Assembly (NCBI RefSeq): GCF_018861905.1
Contig: NZ_JAHLDU010000010.1
Location: 117,871 to 181,870 of the forward strand
Source: Clostridium sp. DSM 17811
Lineage (GTDB): Bacteria; Bacillota; Clostridia; Clostridiales; Clostridiaceae
Reading direction: 5' to 3'
Length of the DNA: 64,000 bases
Below the pieces are notes generated by a model. It was not told the origin of the DNA. It made no database searches and saw only the letters and a list, made by a program, of their open reading frames with translations. Position numbers and translations under genes: made by a program. Positions 9,898-18,682 of this stretch are shown here, in pieces (position 1 is the first letter of the stretch; each line of letters starts with the position of its first letter).

Positions 9898-9935
9898 TTT
9901 CTAAAAATCATGCAATATATATAGGGGATGAACTA

Positions 9936-10652
9936 ATGGAAATAGAAACTTTTGATAACTATAAATTTCTGAAATTTAAAATTGATAATGTCGTTATTTT
10001 GTTTTCAACAGCAAGTGGTGGCCTTAACTTTAACTGCCATACTGATGAAGGATTGGTAAATCTAGAAAAGATAAAAACATATTATAACCTAGAATCTGTT
10101 GGATATTTAAATCAAATCCATAGTGACTTAATTTTTGACTTTGATGGTAATATAAAAGATGGAGATGCTTTAATAACAAATAAAAAAAATAGAGCTATAG
10201 GTGTTTTTACGGCAGATTGTGTTCCTGTAATTTTGGTAGATACTAGTAGAAAGATTATAGCCGCAATACACAGTGGATGGAAAGGTACAAATGCTTTGAT
10301 AGTAAGTAAAACAATTGAAAGAATGCAAGAAACTTATGGTACATTAACTAAAAACATTAGGGCATATATTGGACCACATATTGGAGGGTGTTGCTATGAG
10401 GTTGGCAAGGAACTGATAGAGGAGTTTACTAGTAAAGATATTTATAGTAATATTAAAATAAGTAATAATAATAAATTGGATTTAGAAAAGTGCATTATAG
10501 CGCAGCTTAATGCAAAGGGTATAAAAAAAGATAATATTAAAATTACTAATACATGTACTGCTTGTAGTAAAAAGTATGAATTGTATTCGTACAGAAATAG
10601 TGAAAATAAGCAAGGGAGAATGTTTTCATTTGTTTATTTCGAAGACATTTAA
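9936..10652 (+). CDS. pgeF: PgeF/YfiH-type multi-copper-fold (laccase-domain) protein
   Basis: This 238-residue protein belongs to the YfiH/PgeF family (peptidoglycan editing factor; purine nucleoside phosphorylase/deaminase activities have been reported for homologues). The conserved metal-site motifs are visible: NQIHSD, GVFTADCVPV, AAIHSGWKGT and IGPHIGGCCYEVG. The ATG at 9936 follows an AGGGGATG site. An upstream in-frame extension to 9864 runs through the nrdR terminator and is rejected. It is followed by the two-component genes after 54 bases. Confidence 0.9.
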   Translation: MEIETFDNYKFLKFKIDNVVILFSTASGGLNFNCHTDEGLVNLEKIKTYYNLESVGYLNQIHSDLIFDFDGNIKDGDALITNKKNRAIGVFTADCVPVILVDTSRKIIAAIHSGWKGTNALIVSKTIERMQETYGTLTKNIRAYIGPHIGGCCYEVGKELIEEFTSKDIYSNIKISNNNKLDLEKCIIAQLNAKGIKKDNIKITNTCTACSKKYELYSYRNSENKQGRMFSFVYFEDI

Positions 10653-10706
10653 GAACAAAAGGTGGCAATTTAAGTAATAACCGCATAAAAATATGGAGGG
10701 ATTAAT

Positions 10707-11402
10707 ATGGCTGAAGAAAAAGTATTAGTAGTGGATGACGAGGAACATATAAGGGAATTAATTAAATTTAATTTAGAAAAAAATGGATATAAAGTTATAT
10801 GTGCTGACAATGGGATAGATGCTGTAAAGCTTGCTAAAGAACAAGCACCACAATTAATGTTATTAGATTTGATGTTGCCTGGAATGGATGGATTAGATGT
10901 ATGTAAAGAAATTAGAAAAGATTCAAATATGTCAGGTATGCCGATAATTATGATAACAGCAAAAGGGGAAGAAATAGATAAAATAATAGGGCTTGAGCTA
11001 GGTGCAGATGATTATATTACAAAACCATTTTCAGTAAGGGAGCTTGTAGCGAGGGTTAAAGCTATACTTAGAAGAACTACTATGCAGATAGTTGAAAGAA
11101 CTTTTAAGATTGGTAATCTGGCCATTGACTTTGGTAAACATGAGGTTCTAAAAAGTGAAATAAGAATTGATTTGACTTTAAAGGAGTTTGAATTATTACA
11201 AATATTAATAAAAAACAAAGGTAGGGTTATGACCAGAGATTTTTTGCTGGACAAAATATGGGGTTATGAATATGTAGGAGAAACAAGAACGGTAGACGTC
11301 CACATAAGGCATTTAAGGCAAAAGATTGAAGAAGATGATAAAAATCCAGTGTATATCCAGACTATTCGTGGTATAGGATATAGATTCAATTTTGGAGAAT
11401 AA
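10707..11402 (+). CDS. phoP: OmpR-family response regulator, PhoP/PhoB-type
   Basis: This 231-residue DNA-binding response regulator probably controls the phosphate-starvation genes just downstream. The receiver domain (residues 1-120) has the acidic pair VVDDEEH, phospho-acceptor D54 in LLDLMLPGMDG, the T in MITAKGEE, and K in ITKPFSVREL. The C-terminal winged helix (about residues 135-230) contains LTLKEFELLQILIKNKGRV and VDVHIRHLRQKIE. AUGGAGGG-type ribosome binding precedes the ATG. The kinase gene starts two bases after the stop, so the two are translationally coupled. Assignment to phosphate is from context with phoR-like kinase and pst genes. Confidence 0.9.
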   Translation: MAEEKVLVVDDEEHIRELIKFNLEKNGYKVICADNGIDAVKLAKEQAPQLMLLDLMLPGMDGLDVCKEIRKDSNMSGMPIIMITAKGEEIDKIIGLELGADDYITKPFSVRELVARVKAILRRTTMQIVERTFKIGNLAIDFGKHEVLKSEIRIDLTLKEFELLQILIKNKGRVMTRDFLLDKIWGYEYVGETRTVDVHIRHLRQKIEEDDKNPVYIQTIRGIGYRFNFGE

Positions 11403-11404
11403 TA

Positions 11405-13108
11405 ATGAAAAAGAAATTATTAATATATTTATTAAGTACTGTGATTTTTATATTTGTAGTAGTAACATCATTAATTGTATCTATCTTTAATTATGAATAT
11501 GAAGAAAATTTAAAAGACAAACTACAAATAAATAATAATATGATAATTAGTTTATTGCAAAGCAATAATTTAAAAGACCATCAAAAGTTTTTTAAGCAGA
11601 ACTTAAAGAGTTCTGAGCTTAGAGTTACATACATCGATAAAAAGGGTAAGGTTCTTTATGATTCAACTGTAGATGCGAGCACTATGGATAATCACAATGT
11701 TAGACAAGAAATAATAAAAGCAAGAAGTAGTGGAACTGGATCCTCAGTTAGATATAGTGCTTCGACTAAGAAGCATATGATGTATTTTGCAACTGAATTT
11801 GGTGATGGTTTTATAATTAGAAGTTCTAATCCACTTAAAATTATAAGTGGGCTAGGTAGTAAATACTTCAAGCTTTACATTTTAGCTATAATTTTTTCTG
11901 CTATAATGTCAATTTGGTTTTCTTTAAAACTATCATATATTATAGTAAGGCCTATTACAGATTTAATTTTCATTACTTCTAGAATTAGTAAGGGTGAATT
12001 TCATAGGAGAGTTAGTATATTATCAAATGGTGAAATAGGACAATTAGCCAAAAATTTTAATGAGATGGCAGATAAACTAGAGTCTACATTAAATGAAGTT
12101 ACTGATAAGCAAAACCGGCTAGAAGCAATTTTGCAAAGTATGGATAGTGGAGTCATTGCAGTTGATAGAAAAAATAGAGTTATAATAATTAATCCATATG
12201 CTAAAAAAATGTTCGGTATAACAAAAGATATTATAGGGCAAAATCTTTTAGACAATATAAGGAACTTTGAATTAGAAAATATATTACATCAAAGTGATGA
12301 TAATTACAAAGAAATAAGAATATCTTGGCCAAAAGAAAGAGAACTTAGGATAAAAACTGCAGATATTATTAATGCAAATGATCATATCGGTACTGTTGCT
12401 GTTGTTCAAGATATTACTGAAGTAAAAAAACTAGAGAATATGAGAACACAATTTGTTGCTAATGTTTCTCATGAACTTAAAACACCATTAACATCTATTA
12501 AAGGATTTGCTGAAACCTTAAAATACGTTGATGATGTAGAAACAAAAGAAAAGTTTTTAAATATAATCAATGAGGAAGCTGATAGATTAACTAGATTAAT
12601 TACAGATATTCTAACACTTTCACATATAGAGCAACAAGAGGAAGTAAAAACGGAAAAAATTAATGTTAATAAAATTGTAGAAGATGTGTACAATTTAATG
12701 AAAAACACAGCAGATTTAAAAGGAATTCATTTATCAGTGAAACAGCACAATGTTAAAATATTGATAGGGGATACTGATAGATTTAAACAAATGTTAATTA
12801 ATTTAGTGGATAATGGTATAAACTATTCTGAATCAGGTAATAGTGTTTGTATAGGAACTGAGAGTAAAACTGATGGATTTATTTTATGGGTACAAGACAC
12901 TGGGGTTGGAATAGCTAAAGATCAGATTCCACGTCTTTTTGAGAGGTTCTATAGAGTAGATAAGGCTCGTTCTAGATCAAAAGGTGGAACAGGTCTAGGT
13001 CTTGCCATTGTTAAGCACATAGTACTAGAATTTAACGGAAAAATATATGTGGAAAGTCAATTAGAAGTTGGAAGCAAATTTATAATAGAGATCCCATATC
13101 AAGAATAA
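11405..13108 (+). CDS. phoR: PhoR-type sensor histidine kinase
   Basis: This 567-residue membrane histidine kinase partners the preceding regulator. A transmembrane segment at about residues 5-28 is followed by an extracellular region to about 155, a second transmembrane segment (about 157-177), HAMP (about 178-230), a PAS domain (about 240-340) and HisKA with FVANVSHELKTPLTSIKGF (H356). The ATPase domain has the N box LINLVDNGINYS, G1 VQDTGVGIAK, F box LFERFYRVDKAR and G2 GGTGLGLAIVKH. The domain order equals Bacillus PhoR / pneumococcal PnpS. It ends at a terminator, and pstS follows from its own promoter region. Confidence 0.92.
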   Translation: MKKKLLIYLLSTVIFIFVVVTSLIVSIFNYEYEENLKDKLQINNNMIISLLQSNNLKDHQKFFKQNLKSSELRVTYIDKKGKVLYDSTVDASTMDNHNVRQEIIKARSSGTGSSVRYSASTKKHMMYFATEFGDGFIIRSSNPLKIISGLGSKYFKLYILAIIFSAIMSIWFSLKLSYIIVRPITDLIFITSRISKGEFHRRVSILSNGEIGQLAKNFNEMADKLESTLNEVTDKQNRLEAILQSMDSGVIAVDRKNRVIIINPYAKKMFGITKDIIGQNLLDNIRNFELENILHQSDDNYKEIRISWPKERELRIKTADIINANDHIGTVAVVQDITEVKKLENMRTQFVANVSHELKTPLTSIKGFAETLKYVDDVETKEKFLNIINEEADRLTRLITDILTLSHIEQQEEVKTEKINVNKIVEDVYNLMKNTADLKGIHLSVKQHNVKILIGDTDRFKQMLINLVDNGINYSESGNSVCIGTESKTDGFILWVQDTGVGIAKDQIPRLFERFYRVDKARSRSKGGTGLGLAIVKHIVLEFNGKIYVESQLEVGSKFIIEIPYQE

Positions 13109-13114
13109 AAATAG

Positions 13115-13148
13115 AGCTACCACATTATAATGCGGTAGCTTTATTTTT
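13115..13148 (+). terminator. terminator after phoR
   Basis: A 10-bp stem with one mismatch (AGCTACCACA with TGCGGTAGCT) and 6-base loop is followed by TTATTTTTATT. Confidence 0.75.
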
Positions 13149-13166
13149 ATTGAATGTAAAGTTTAA

Positions 13167-13230
13167 TTAACATTAGCTAAACTAAAGTTAACTTTAACAT
13201 AATATAAAGTTAACTTTATGGGTATATTAT
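13167..13230 (+). promoter_or_regulatory. candidate PhoP operator and promoter of the pst operon
   Basis: Four TTAAC/TTAACA hexamer-like elements lie at 13167-13172, 13188-13192, 13194-13199 and 13210-13214. The main ones start 21 and 22 bases apart, i.e. about two helical turns. Two copies sit inside identical 14-bp palindromes TAAAGTTAACTTTA at 13183-13196 and 13205-13218. A -10-like TATTAT lies at 13225-13230. TTAACA-type repeats are the known PhoP-binding unit in Bacillus. The assignment here is inferred from this and from position upstream of pstS. Confidence 0.55.
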
Positions 13231-13285
13231 TATAAGAGTAATGAGTAGTTAATAAAACGATATAAATTGAATGGGGGAAATATTA

Positions 13286-14179
13286 ATGAGAAAAAAATAT
13301 TTGAAATTGATGGTTGCTGCACTAACAGTTGTAATGACAGCAGGATTTTTTACTGGGTGTGGAAGTAAAACTGAAACGACTCCTAAAACTACAACAAAAT
13401 CGGCTGCAATATCCGGTTCAATAACTGCAGCAGGATCAACTGCTCTTCAACCATTAGCAGAACTTGGAGCTAAAAAATTTAAAGTTAAAAATCCAGATGC
13501 AACAATAAATGTTCAAGGTGGGGGAAGCGGTACTGGACTTAAGCAAGTAGGAGAAGGTAGTGTGGAAATCGGTAATTCAGATATATATGCAAAAGATAAA
13601 GCAGGAATTGATGCAGCTGCATTAACAGATACTAAGGTATGCGTTATAGGTTTTGCTGCAGTAACAAATCCAAAAGTTAAGGTTGAATCATTAACAAAAA
13701 AACAATTAATAGATATATTTACAGGAAAGATAAAAAACTGGAAGGAAGTTGGCGGAGCTGACATCAAAGTTACTATTATAAATAGACCAAAATCTTCAGG
13801 TACTAGAGCAACATTTAAAGAATTTGGATTAGATAAAAAAGAAGAAGCAACTGGTTTGACTCAGGATTCAAGTGGCTCAGTTAAACAAGCGGTTAAACAA
13901 ACAGACGGAGCAATAAGTTACTTAGCATTATCATATTTTGCTGATGCAACAAACAAAGAGGGCTTAAACATATTAAAAATTGATGGTGTTGAAGCAACTG
14001 CAGCAAATATAAGCACAGATAAATATAAAATTTGGTCATACGAGCATATGTATACTAAGGGTGAACCTACAGGAGCAACAAAAGCATATTTAACTTATAT
14101 GACAAGTGCTGAAATGAAAGCATCAATAACAAAATTAGGATACATTCCAATGGCAGATATGAAAGCTAAAAGAGATTAA
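13286..14179 (+). CDS. pstS: phosphate ABC transporter substrate-binding lipoprotein PstS
   Basis: This 297-residue extracytoplasmic phosphate-binding lipoprotein delivers Pi to PstCA. The start at 13286 is preceded by GGGGGAA; an in-frame ATG 15 bases upstream lacks a site. The signal peptide ends in a lipobox FFTGC (C25). Phosphate-binding loops are intact: AGSTALQPL, VQGGGSGTGLKQV and RPKSSGTRATF. It heads the pstSCAB-phoU block and is followed by a hairpin that may lower expression of the downstream transporter genes relative to pstS. Confidence 0.95.
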   Translation: MRKKYLKLMVAALTVVMTAGFFTGCGSKTETTPKTTTKSAAISGSITAAGSTALQPLAELGAKKFKVKNPDATINVQGGGSGTGLKQVGEGSVEIGNSDIYAKDKAGIDAAALTDTKVCVIGFAAVTNPKVKVESLTKKQLIDIFTGKIKNWKEVGGADIKVTIINRPKSSGTRATFKEFGLDKKEEATGLTQDSSGSVKQAVKQTDGAISYLALSYFADATNKEGLNILKIDGVEATAANISTDKYKIWSYEHMYTKGEPTGATKAYLTYMTSAEMKASITKLGYIPMADMKAKRD

Positions 14180-14187
14180 TGCTGACT

Positions 14188-14219
14188 AAAGGTTGGATAA
14201 AACCAACCTTTATTTTTCA
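14188..14219 (+). terminator. intra-operon terminator/attenuator between pstS and pstC
   Basis: A 9-bp perfect stem AAAGGTTGG (14188-14196) with CCAACCTTT (14203-14211) is followed by ATTTTTCATT. Partial termination here would fit the usual excess of binding protein over permease. Confidence 0.7.
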
Positions 14220-14246
14220 TTAAAATAATTTTTGAGGTAAAATATT

Positions 14247-15158
14247 ATGAAAAAAAATGATAAAAAAACAATGTTTTTAAAACTTAAGAATGAATATTTG
14301 GGACGTGGTTTTGCAACATTTTGTGGTGCGATTATAGTAATTCTTACTTTTTCAATAATAATATTTCTAACTAGTAAAGGCTTAAATACATTTATTAAAC
14401 ATGGATACTCAATATTCCGTTTTGTATTTTCTGGAAATTGGGACCCTGAGGGTAGCGGAAAATCCTCGATTCCTCAATTTGGAACTTTAATATTTATCTT
14501 TGGTTCTACAATAGTATCTTTTCTTGCGGTACTAGTAAGTGCACCAATAGGAGTAGCACTCGCTGTATTTATGAATTTGATTTCACCAAAACTCGGGAAA
14601 AAAGTTCTTCAACCTGCCATAGAATTGTTTGTTGGAATCCCATCCGTTGTTTATGGTTGGATAGGTGTAAGTGTATTAGTTCCTTTTATTAAAATTTTCT
14701 TTGGAGGAATAGGATTTAGTTTACTTGCAGGAGTACTAGTTATAAGTGTAATGATTTTACCGACAATAACAAGTATTTCATCTGATGCTATAAGAACCAT
14801 ACCAAAAGATTATATAGAAGCATCTTATGGACTTGGTGCAACAAGGTGGCAAACTATAATTAAAGTGATTATACCTGCAGCTAAAAGTGGAATACTTACA
14901 AGTATTGTACTTGGAGTCTCAAGAGCATTTGGGGAGGCACTTGCGGTGCAAATGGTTATAGGAAACTCAGTTACTTTCCCTAAGGGGTTACTTGGAACTA
15001 CAACTACATTAACAAGTATACTTACTATGGATATGGCAAATACAATAAATGGTACAGCTTGGAATGATGCATTGTGGTCAATAGCATTGCTATTGCTAAT
15101 AATATCATTTATATTTATAATTATTATTAGAAAAATAGGGAAAAGAGGTGAGCAGTAA
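14247..15158 (+). CDS. pstC: phosphate ABC transporter permease PstC
   Basis: This 303-residue inner-membrane permease forms the Pi channel with PstA. It has about six hydrophobic segments and the cytoplasmic EAA loop IEASYGLGATRWQTIIKVIIPAAKSGI, which contacts the ATPase. GAGGT precedes the ATG. Its last base overlaps the pstA start codon (TAATG), indicating translational coupling. The large periplasmic loop between the first two segments (SGNWDPEGSGKSSIPQFG) is typical of PstC. Confidence 0.94.
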   Translation: MKKNDKKTMFLKLKNEYLGRGFATFCGAIIVILTFSIIIFLTSKGLNTFIKHGYSIFRFVFSGNWDPEGSGKSSIPQFGTLIFIFGSTIVSFLAVLVSAPIGVALAVFMNLISPKLGKKVLQPAIELFVGIPSVVYGWIGVSVLVPFIKIFFGGIGFSLLAGVLVISVMILPTITSISSDAIRTIPKDYIEASYGLGATRWQTIIKVIIPAAKSGILTSIVLGVSRAFGEALAVQMVIGNSVTFPKGLLGTTTTLTSILTMDMANTINGTAWNDALWSIALLLLIISFIFIIIIRKIGKRGEQ

Positions 15159-16045
15159 TGAACGCTAAAGTTAAGGATAAAATTGCAACAATAGTTTTGT
15201 ATATAGTTTCTGCTTTAGTAATTCTTTTGCTTGTAAGTCTCATTGGATATATAGTATATAATGGAAGAGAGTCATTAAATTTAAAGTTTTTATTTGGTGA
15301 GCCAAAAATTGGTGAAGCTGGTGGAGGAATTGGACCTCAATTATATAATTCATTAAGTTTACTTGTAGTAACACTTATAATTACAGTACCATTAGGTATA
15401 GGAGCTGGAATATATTTAGCTGAATACGCAAAAAAAGGAAAGATACTAAATATTATTAGATTGTGTATTGAAACTATGGCATCATTACCATCCATTGTCG
15501 TTGGTTTATTTGGACTTTTAGTTTTTGTTAACATGACGGGATGGGGATATTCTCTTTTTGCTGGAGCTTTAGCCATAACTATAATAAATTTACCAGGACT
15601 TACTAGAGTTTGTGAAAATGCTGTTAAAACTGCGTCAGAAGGTGTTAAAGAAGCTAGTTTGGGATTAGGTGCTACTAGGTGGCAGACTATTAAAAACGTC
15701 GTGTTACCATCTGCAATGCCTCAAATTTTAACTGGTGTAATACTAGCCGCCGGTAGAATATTTGGAGAAGCAGCAGCTTTACTATATACTGCAGGTATGA
15801 GTGCACCAGCTGTAGATTTTGCTAATTTTGCAGTGAACAATAAGGATTCAGCTTATAGCTTATTTAGACCTGCTGAAACCTTAGCTGTATATATATGGAA
15901 ACTTAATTCTGAAGGAATGGTACCTGATGCTACTAAGATAGCTAATGGAGCCTCTGCCGTTTTAATAATAGCAGTGCTAATATTCAATGTATCTGCAAGA
16001 ATAATCGGGAAGAAATTATATGAATCTCATGCAGGTAGTAAATAA
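15158..16045 (+). CDS. pstA: phosphate ABC transporter permease PstA
   Basis: This 295-residue second permease subunit of the Pst transporter starts one base inside the pstC stop. About six membrane segments are visible, with the EAA loop VKEASLGLGATRWQTIKNVVLPSAMPQI. The periplasmic segment FLFGEPKIGEAGGGIGPQLYNSL is typical of PstA. It is followed by pstB after 12 bases, with AAGGAGG in the gap. Confidence 0.94.
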   Translation: MNAKVKDKIATIVLYIVSALVILLLVSLIGYIVYNGRESLNLKFLFGEPKIGEAGGGIGPQLYNSLSLLVVTLIITVPLGIGAGIYLAEYAKKGKILNIIRLCIETMASLPSIVVGLFGLLVFVNMTGWGYSLFAGALAITIINLPGLTRVCENAVKTASEGVKEASLGLGATRWQTIKNVVLPSAMPQILTGVILAAGRIFGEAAALLYTAGMSAPAVDFANFAVNNKDSAYSLFRPAETLAVYIWKLNSEGMVPDATKIANGASAVLIIAVLIFNVSARIIGKKLYESHAGSK

Positions 16046-16057
16046 GGAGGTAACAAT

Positions 16058-16810
16058 ATGGGAATAATTACAGCAAAGAATTTAAATCTATATTATGGAA
16101 ATACGCAAGCATTAAAGACTGTAAATATTGATATAGAGAAAAATTCGGTTACTGCACTTATAGGACCATCAGGGTGTGGTAAATCAACATTTTTACGTAC
16201 TATTAATAGAATGAATGATTTGATAGATTCTGTTAAAATAGATGGAGAAGTATTATATGAAAATGAAAATATATACGGTCAAGACTATGATGTTATAGAT
16301 TTAAGGAAAAAAGTTGGAATGGTATTTCAAAAGGCTAATCCATTTCCTATGTCAATATATGAAAACATTGCCTATGGTCCCAAAATACATGGGATAAAGA
16401 ATAAGAAATTGCTTGATGAAATTGTAGAGAAAAGTCTTAAGGGGGCTGTGCTTTGGGACGAAGTAAAAGATAGACTTAAAAAGAGTGCACTTGGATTATC
16501 TGGTGGACAACAGCAGCGTCTATGTATTGCAAGAACTTTGGCCGTAGAACCTGAGGTGCTTCTTATGGATGAGCCAACTTCTGCATTAGATCCTATTTCA
16601 ACTTTAAAGATTGAAGAACTAATGGATGTCCTTAAGAAAAAGTATACAGTTATCATTGTTACACATAATATGCAACAAGCTGGTAGAATTTCTGACTTTA
16701 CAGCATTTTTCTTGAATGGAGAAATTGTTGAAAGCGGGAAAACGGAAGAAATATTTTATAAACCTAAAGATAAAAGAACAGAGGATTATATTACAGGAAG
16801 ATTCGGCTAA
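16058..16810 (+). CDS. pstB: phosphate ABC transporter ATPase PstB
   Basis: This 250-residue cytoplasmic ATPase energises phosphate import. It has Walker [11 protein letters not shown]-loop [20 protein letters not shown], signature LSGGQQQRL, Walker [13 protein letters not shown] and H-loop VTHNM. Length and the [11 protein letters not shown] segment are characteristic of PstB rather than other ABC ATPases. It lies between pstA and phoU in one transcription unit. Confidence 0.96.
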   Translation: MGIITAKNLNLYYGNTQALKTVNIDIEKNSVTALIGPSGCGKSTFLRTINRMNDLIDSVKIDGEVLYENENIYGQDYDVIDLRKKVGMVFQKANPFPMSIYENIAYGPKIHGIKNKKLLDEIVEKSLKGAVLWDEVKDRLKKSALGLSGGQQQRLCIARTLAVEPEVLLMDEPTSALDPISTLKIEELMDVLKKKYTVIIVTHNMQQAGRISDFTAFFLNGEIVESGKTEEIFYKPKDKRTEDYITGRFG

Positions 16811-16833
16811 AATAAAGCGAGGAAGGTGATAAT

Positions 16834-17490
16834 ATGGCAAGAAAAGTATTCGAAGCAAATCTTCAAGAGCTCCATAATGATTTAATTAGAATGGGGAGCA
16901 TTGTAGAAAAACAAATTTATGACTGTATCGATGCATTAGTTACTCAGAACATTGAGAAAGCTCAAAAAATAATGGAAGATGATGATATCGTTGATGTTAT
17001 GGAGAGAGAAATAGAAGATAAAGCAATAAGGTTAATTGCTATGCAGCAACCTTTGGCAATAGATTTAAGAAATATTTTCACTACAACAAAAATAGTAACG
17101 GATCTTGAAAGAATGGCTGATTATGCTGTTGATGTTGCTAAAATTACAGTAAGATTGAAAGATGAAAAGTATATAAAACAACTTGTGGATATACCTAGAA
17201 TGGCAGAAATCGTAGTTCTTATGATAAGAGATTCTTTAGATGCATATGTATCTGGGGATATTGAAAAGGCTTATGCTGTATGCAAACGAGATGATGAAGT
17301 AGATGATATATATAAGGAAGTGTTTGGCGAACTTCTAAGAATAATGTTTGAAAATCAAAAGACTGTAAATCAAGCTACTCAATTTTTATTTATTTGTAAA
17401 TGGTTAGAAAGAATTGCTGATCATACAACAAACATATGTGAATGGACAATTTATTTAGTTACAGGTGAAAAAGTTAATTTAAATGAATAA
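16834..17490 (+). CDS. phoU: phosphate signalling protein PhoU
   Basis: This 218-residue cytoplasmic all-helical protein consists of two PhoU repeats (residues about 10-100 and 115-210). Each carries the metal-binding type motif, seen as TTTKIVTDLERMADYAVDVA and CKWLERIADHTTNICEW. It connects Pst transport activity to the PhoR-type kinase. It follows pstB by 23 bases with a GAAGGTG site, the usual last gene of the pst operon. Confidence 0.95.
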   Translation: MARKVFEANLQELHNDLIRMGSIVEKQIYDCIDALVTQNIEKAQKIMEDDDIVDVMEREIEDKAIRLIAMQQPLAIDLRNIFTTTKIVTDLERMADYAVDVAKITVRLKDEKYIKQLVDIPRMAEIVVLMIRDSLDAYVSGDIEKAYAVCKRDDEVDDIYKEVFGELLRIMFENQKTVNQATQFLFICKWLERIADHTTNICEWTIYLVTGEKVNLNE

Positions 17491-17561
17491 ATTTTAGAAA
17501 AATCACAAAAACTATAATATAAATAGACTTATATTTAAAATATTATAGTGGAGTAGTGATT

Positions 17562-18386
17562 ATGAAGAACAAAAAATTCAAAACTTTTTTTATGTTTTGT
17601 TGTATTAGTCTGATTATGGTAAGTATAGGATGCAAAAAAGATGTTGGAAACAAAGCAAATGGACCCAAAAATATTAATATAATTTGTGAAGATACAGTTT
17701 TTCCAATGGTAAGTGACTTAGTACATGATTATAATTCAAATAATGAGACTACAATAACTGTGAGATCTGAAGATAGAGAAAGTGCCTTTAATAAATTATA
17801 TAATTCTGAGGTTGATGTATTGATAGGATATGTTCAGCCAATTAGTGATAAAATTAAGGCTGAAATGTTAGCATATGATGGTATAGGAATCATTGTTAAT
17901 CCTGGTAACAATGTAAATGGTATCTCAATTCAGGAATTAAAAAAAATATATATTGGCAAAATTGCAAATTGGGAAGGACTAAATGGTGGATCAAATACAA
18001 TAATACCAGTAGCATTTAAAGATAAATTCAATTCAATTCAGCAAGAATTTAATTTGAAAATAAAAGATACTCCTATAAAAGAAGAAATGAGCAAAAGTAC
18101 TCAGTACGTATCAAGTATGGAAGAAATGAAAACTTTTATTGCTCAAAACAAAAATTCTATAGGTTTTATACCAGGACAATGGTATAATAAAGAAAGTAAG
18201 TTTTTAAAATTAAGTGGTGTTGAAATTACTATATCAAATTTAAAAAATAATCTTTATTTTTTAAGATTTCCAATAAAAATGTATTATTCGGAGAAAAAAG
18301 AAGAGAGTTTAAAGGATCTTTTTCAGTATTTTAAAAGTGAAGACGGCAAGAAAATCATAAGAAAATATTGCATAGAAGCATTTTAA
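17562..18386 (+). CDS. degenerate PstS-like lipoprotein
   Basis: This 274-residue secreted lipoprotein of the periplasmic-binding type has a signal peptide ending in VSIGC (lipid-anchor cysteine at about residue 23). Its fold signature is PstS-like: GIGIIVNPGNNVNGISIQELKKIYIGKIANWEGL parallels the PstS IFTGKIKNWKEVGG region. The three phosphate-coordinating loops of PstS are not conserved: the GGGSGTG and SGTR motifs are absent, and the first loop reads CEDTVFPMV. It probably binds a different ligand or has a sensory role. ATG at 17562 is preferred over a GTG two codons earlier. It lies 71 bases after phoU and ends at a strong terminator, so it may be part of the Pho regulon. Confidence 0.8.
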   Translation: MKNKKFKTFFMFCCISLIMVSIGCKKDVGNKANGPKNINIICEDTVFPMVSDLVHDYNSNNETTITVRSEDRESAFNKLYNSEVDVLIGYVQPISDKIKAEMLAYDGIGIIVNPGNNVNGISIQELKKIYIGKIANWEGLNGGSNTIIPVAFKDKFNSIQQEFNLKIKDTPIKEEMSKSTQYVSSMEEMKTFIAQNKNSIGFIPGQWYNKESKFLKLSGVEITISNLKNNLYFLRFPIKMYYSEKKEESLKDLFQYFKSEDGKKIIRKYCIEAF

Positions 18387-18413
18387 TACCTCCTTCTTAG
18401 GAGGTATTTTTAT
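18385..18413 (+). terminator. terminator at the end of the pst block
   Basis: A 9-bp perfect stem AATACCTCC (18385-18393) with GGAGGTATT (18400-18408) is followed by TTTATT. It begins in the stop codon of the PstS-like gene. Confidence 0.85.
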
Positions 18414-18518
18414 TCTGTATTAAATTATATTATAATTTGAATTATTTATTTTGAAGTGTCGAAAAAACTTGTAAGTAAGCGAAATATGCTATTTATCTTC
18501 ATTTAAAGACAAATGCCG

Positions 18519-18547
18519 TTGACTTAGGGATATAATTCATGTAATAT
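18519..18547 (+). promoter_or_regulatory. SigA-type promoter candidate for the DUF512-der-gpsA unit
   Basis: TTGACT (18519-18524) and TAATAT (18542-18547) are separated by 17 bases. They lie 136 bases before the next gene in an otherwise empty 270-base gap. Confidence 0.4.
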
Positions 18548-18682
18548 AACTTAATGGAATGCTATAATTTATTGTATAACTAATTTCTTATTATATTAAG
18601 AACATATTTAGTCTTAATATATTAATTCTAATTCCTCATAAAACCTTTTATTTAAAAGGTCATTGTAAAACAGGAGGTTAAA

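Noticed and set aside
9864..9935. Upstream extension of pgeF
   Set aside because: Runs through the nrdR terminator; family alignment starts near ATG 9936.
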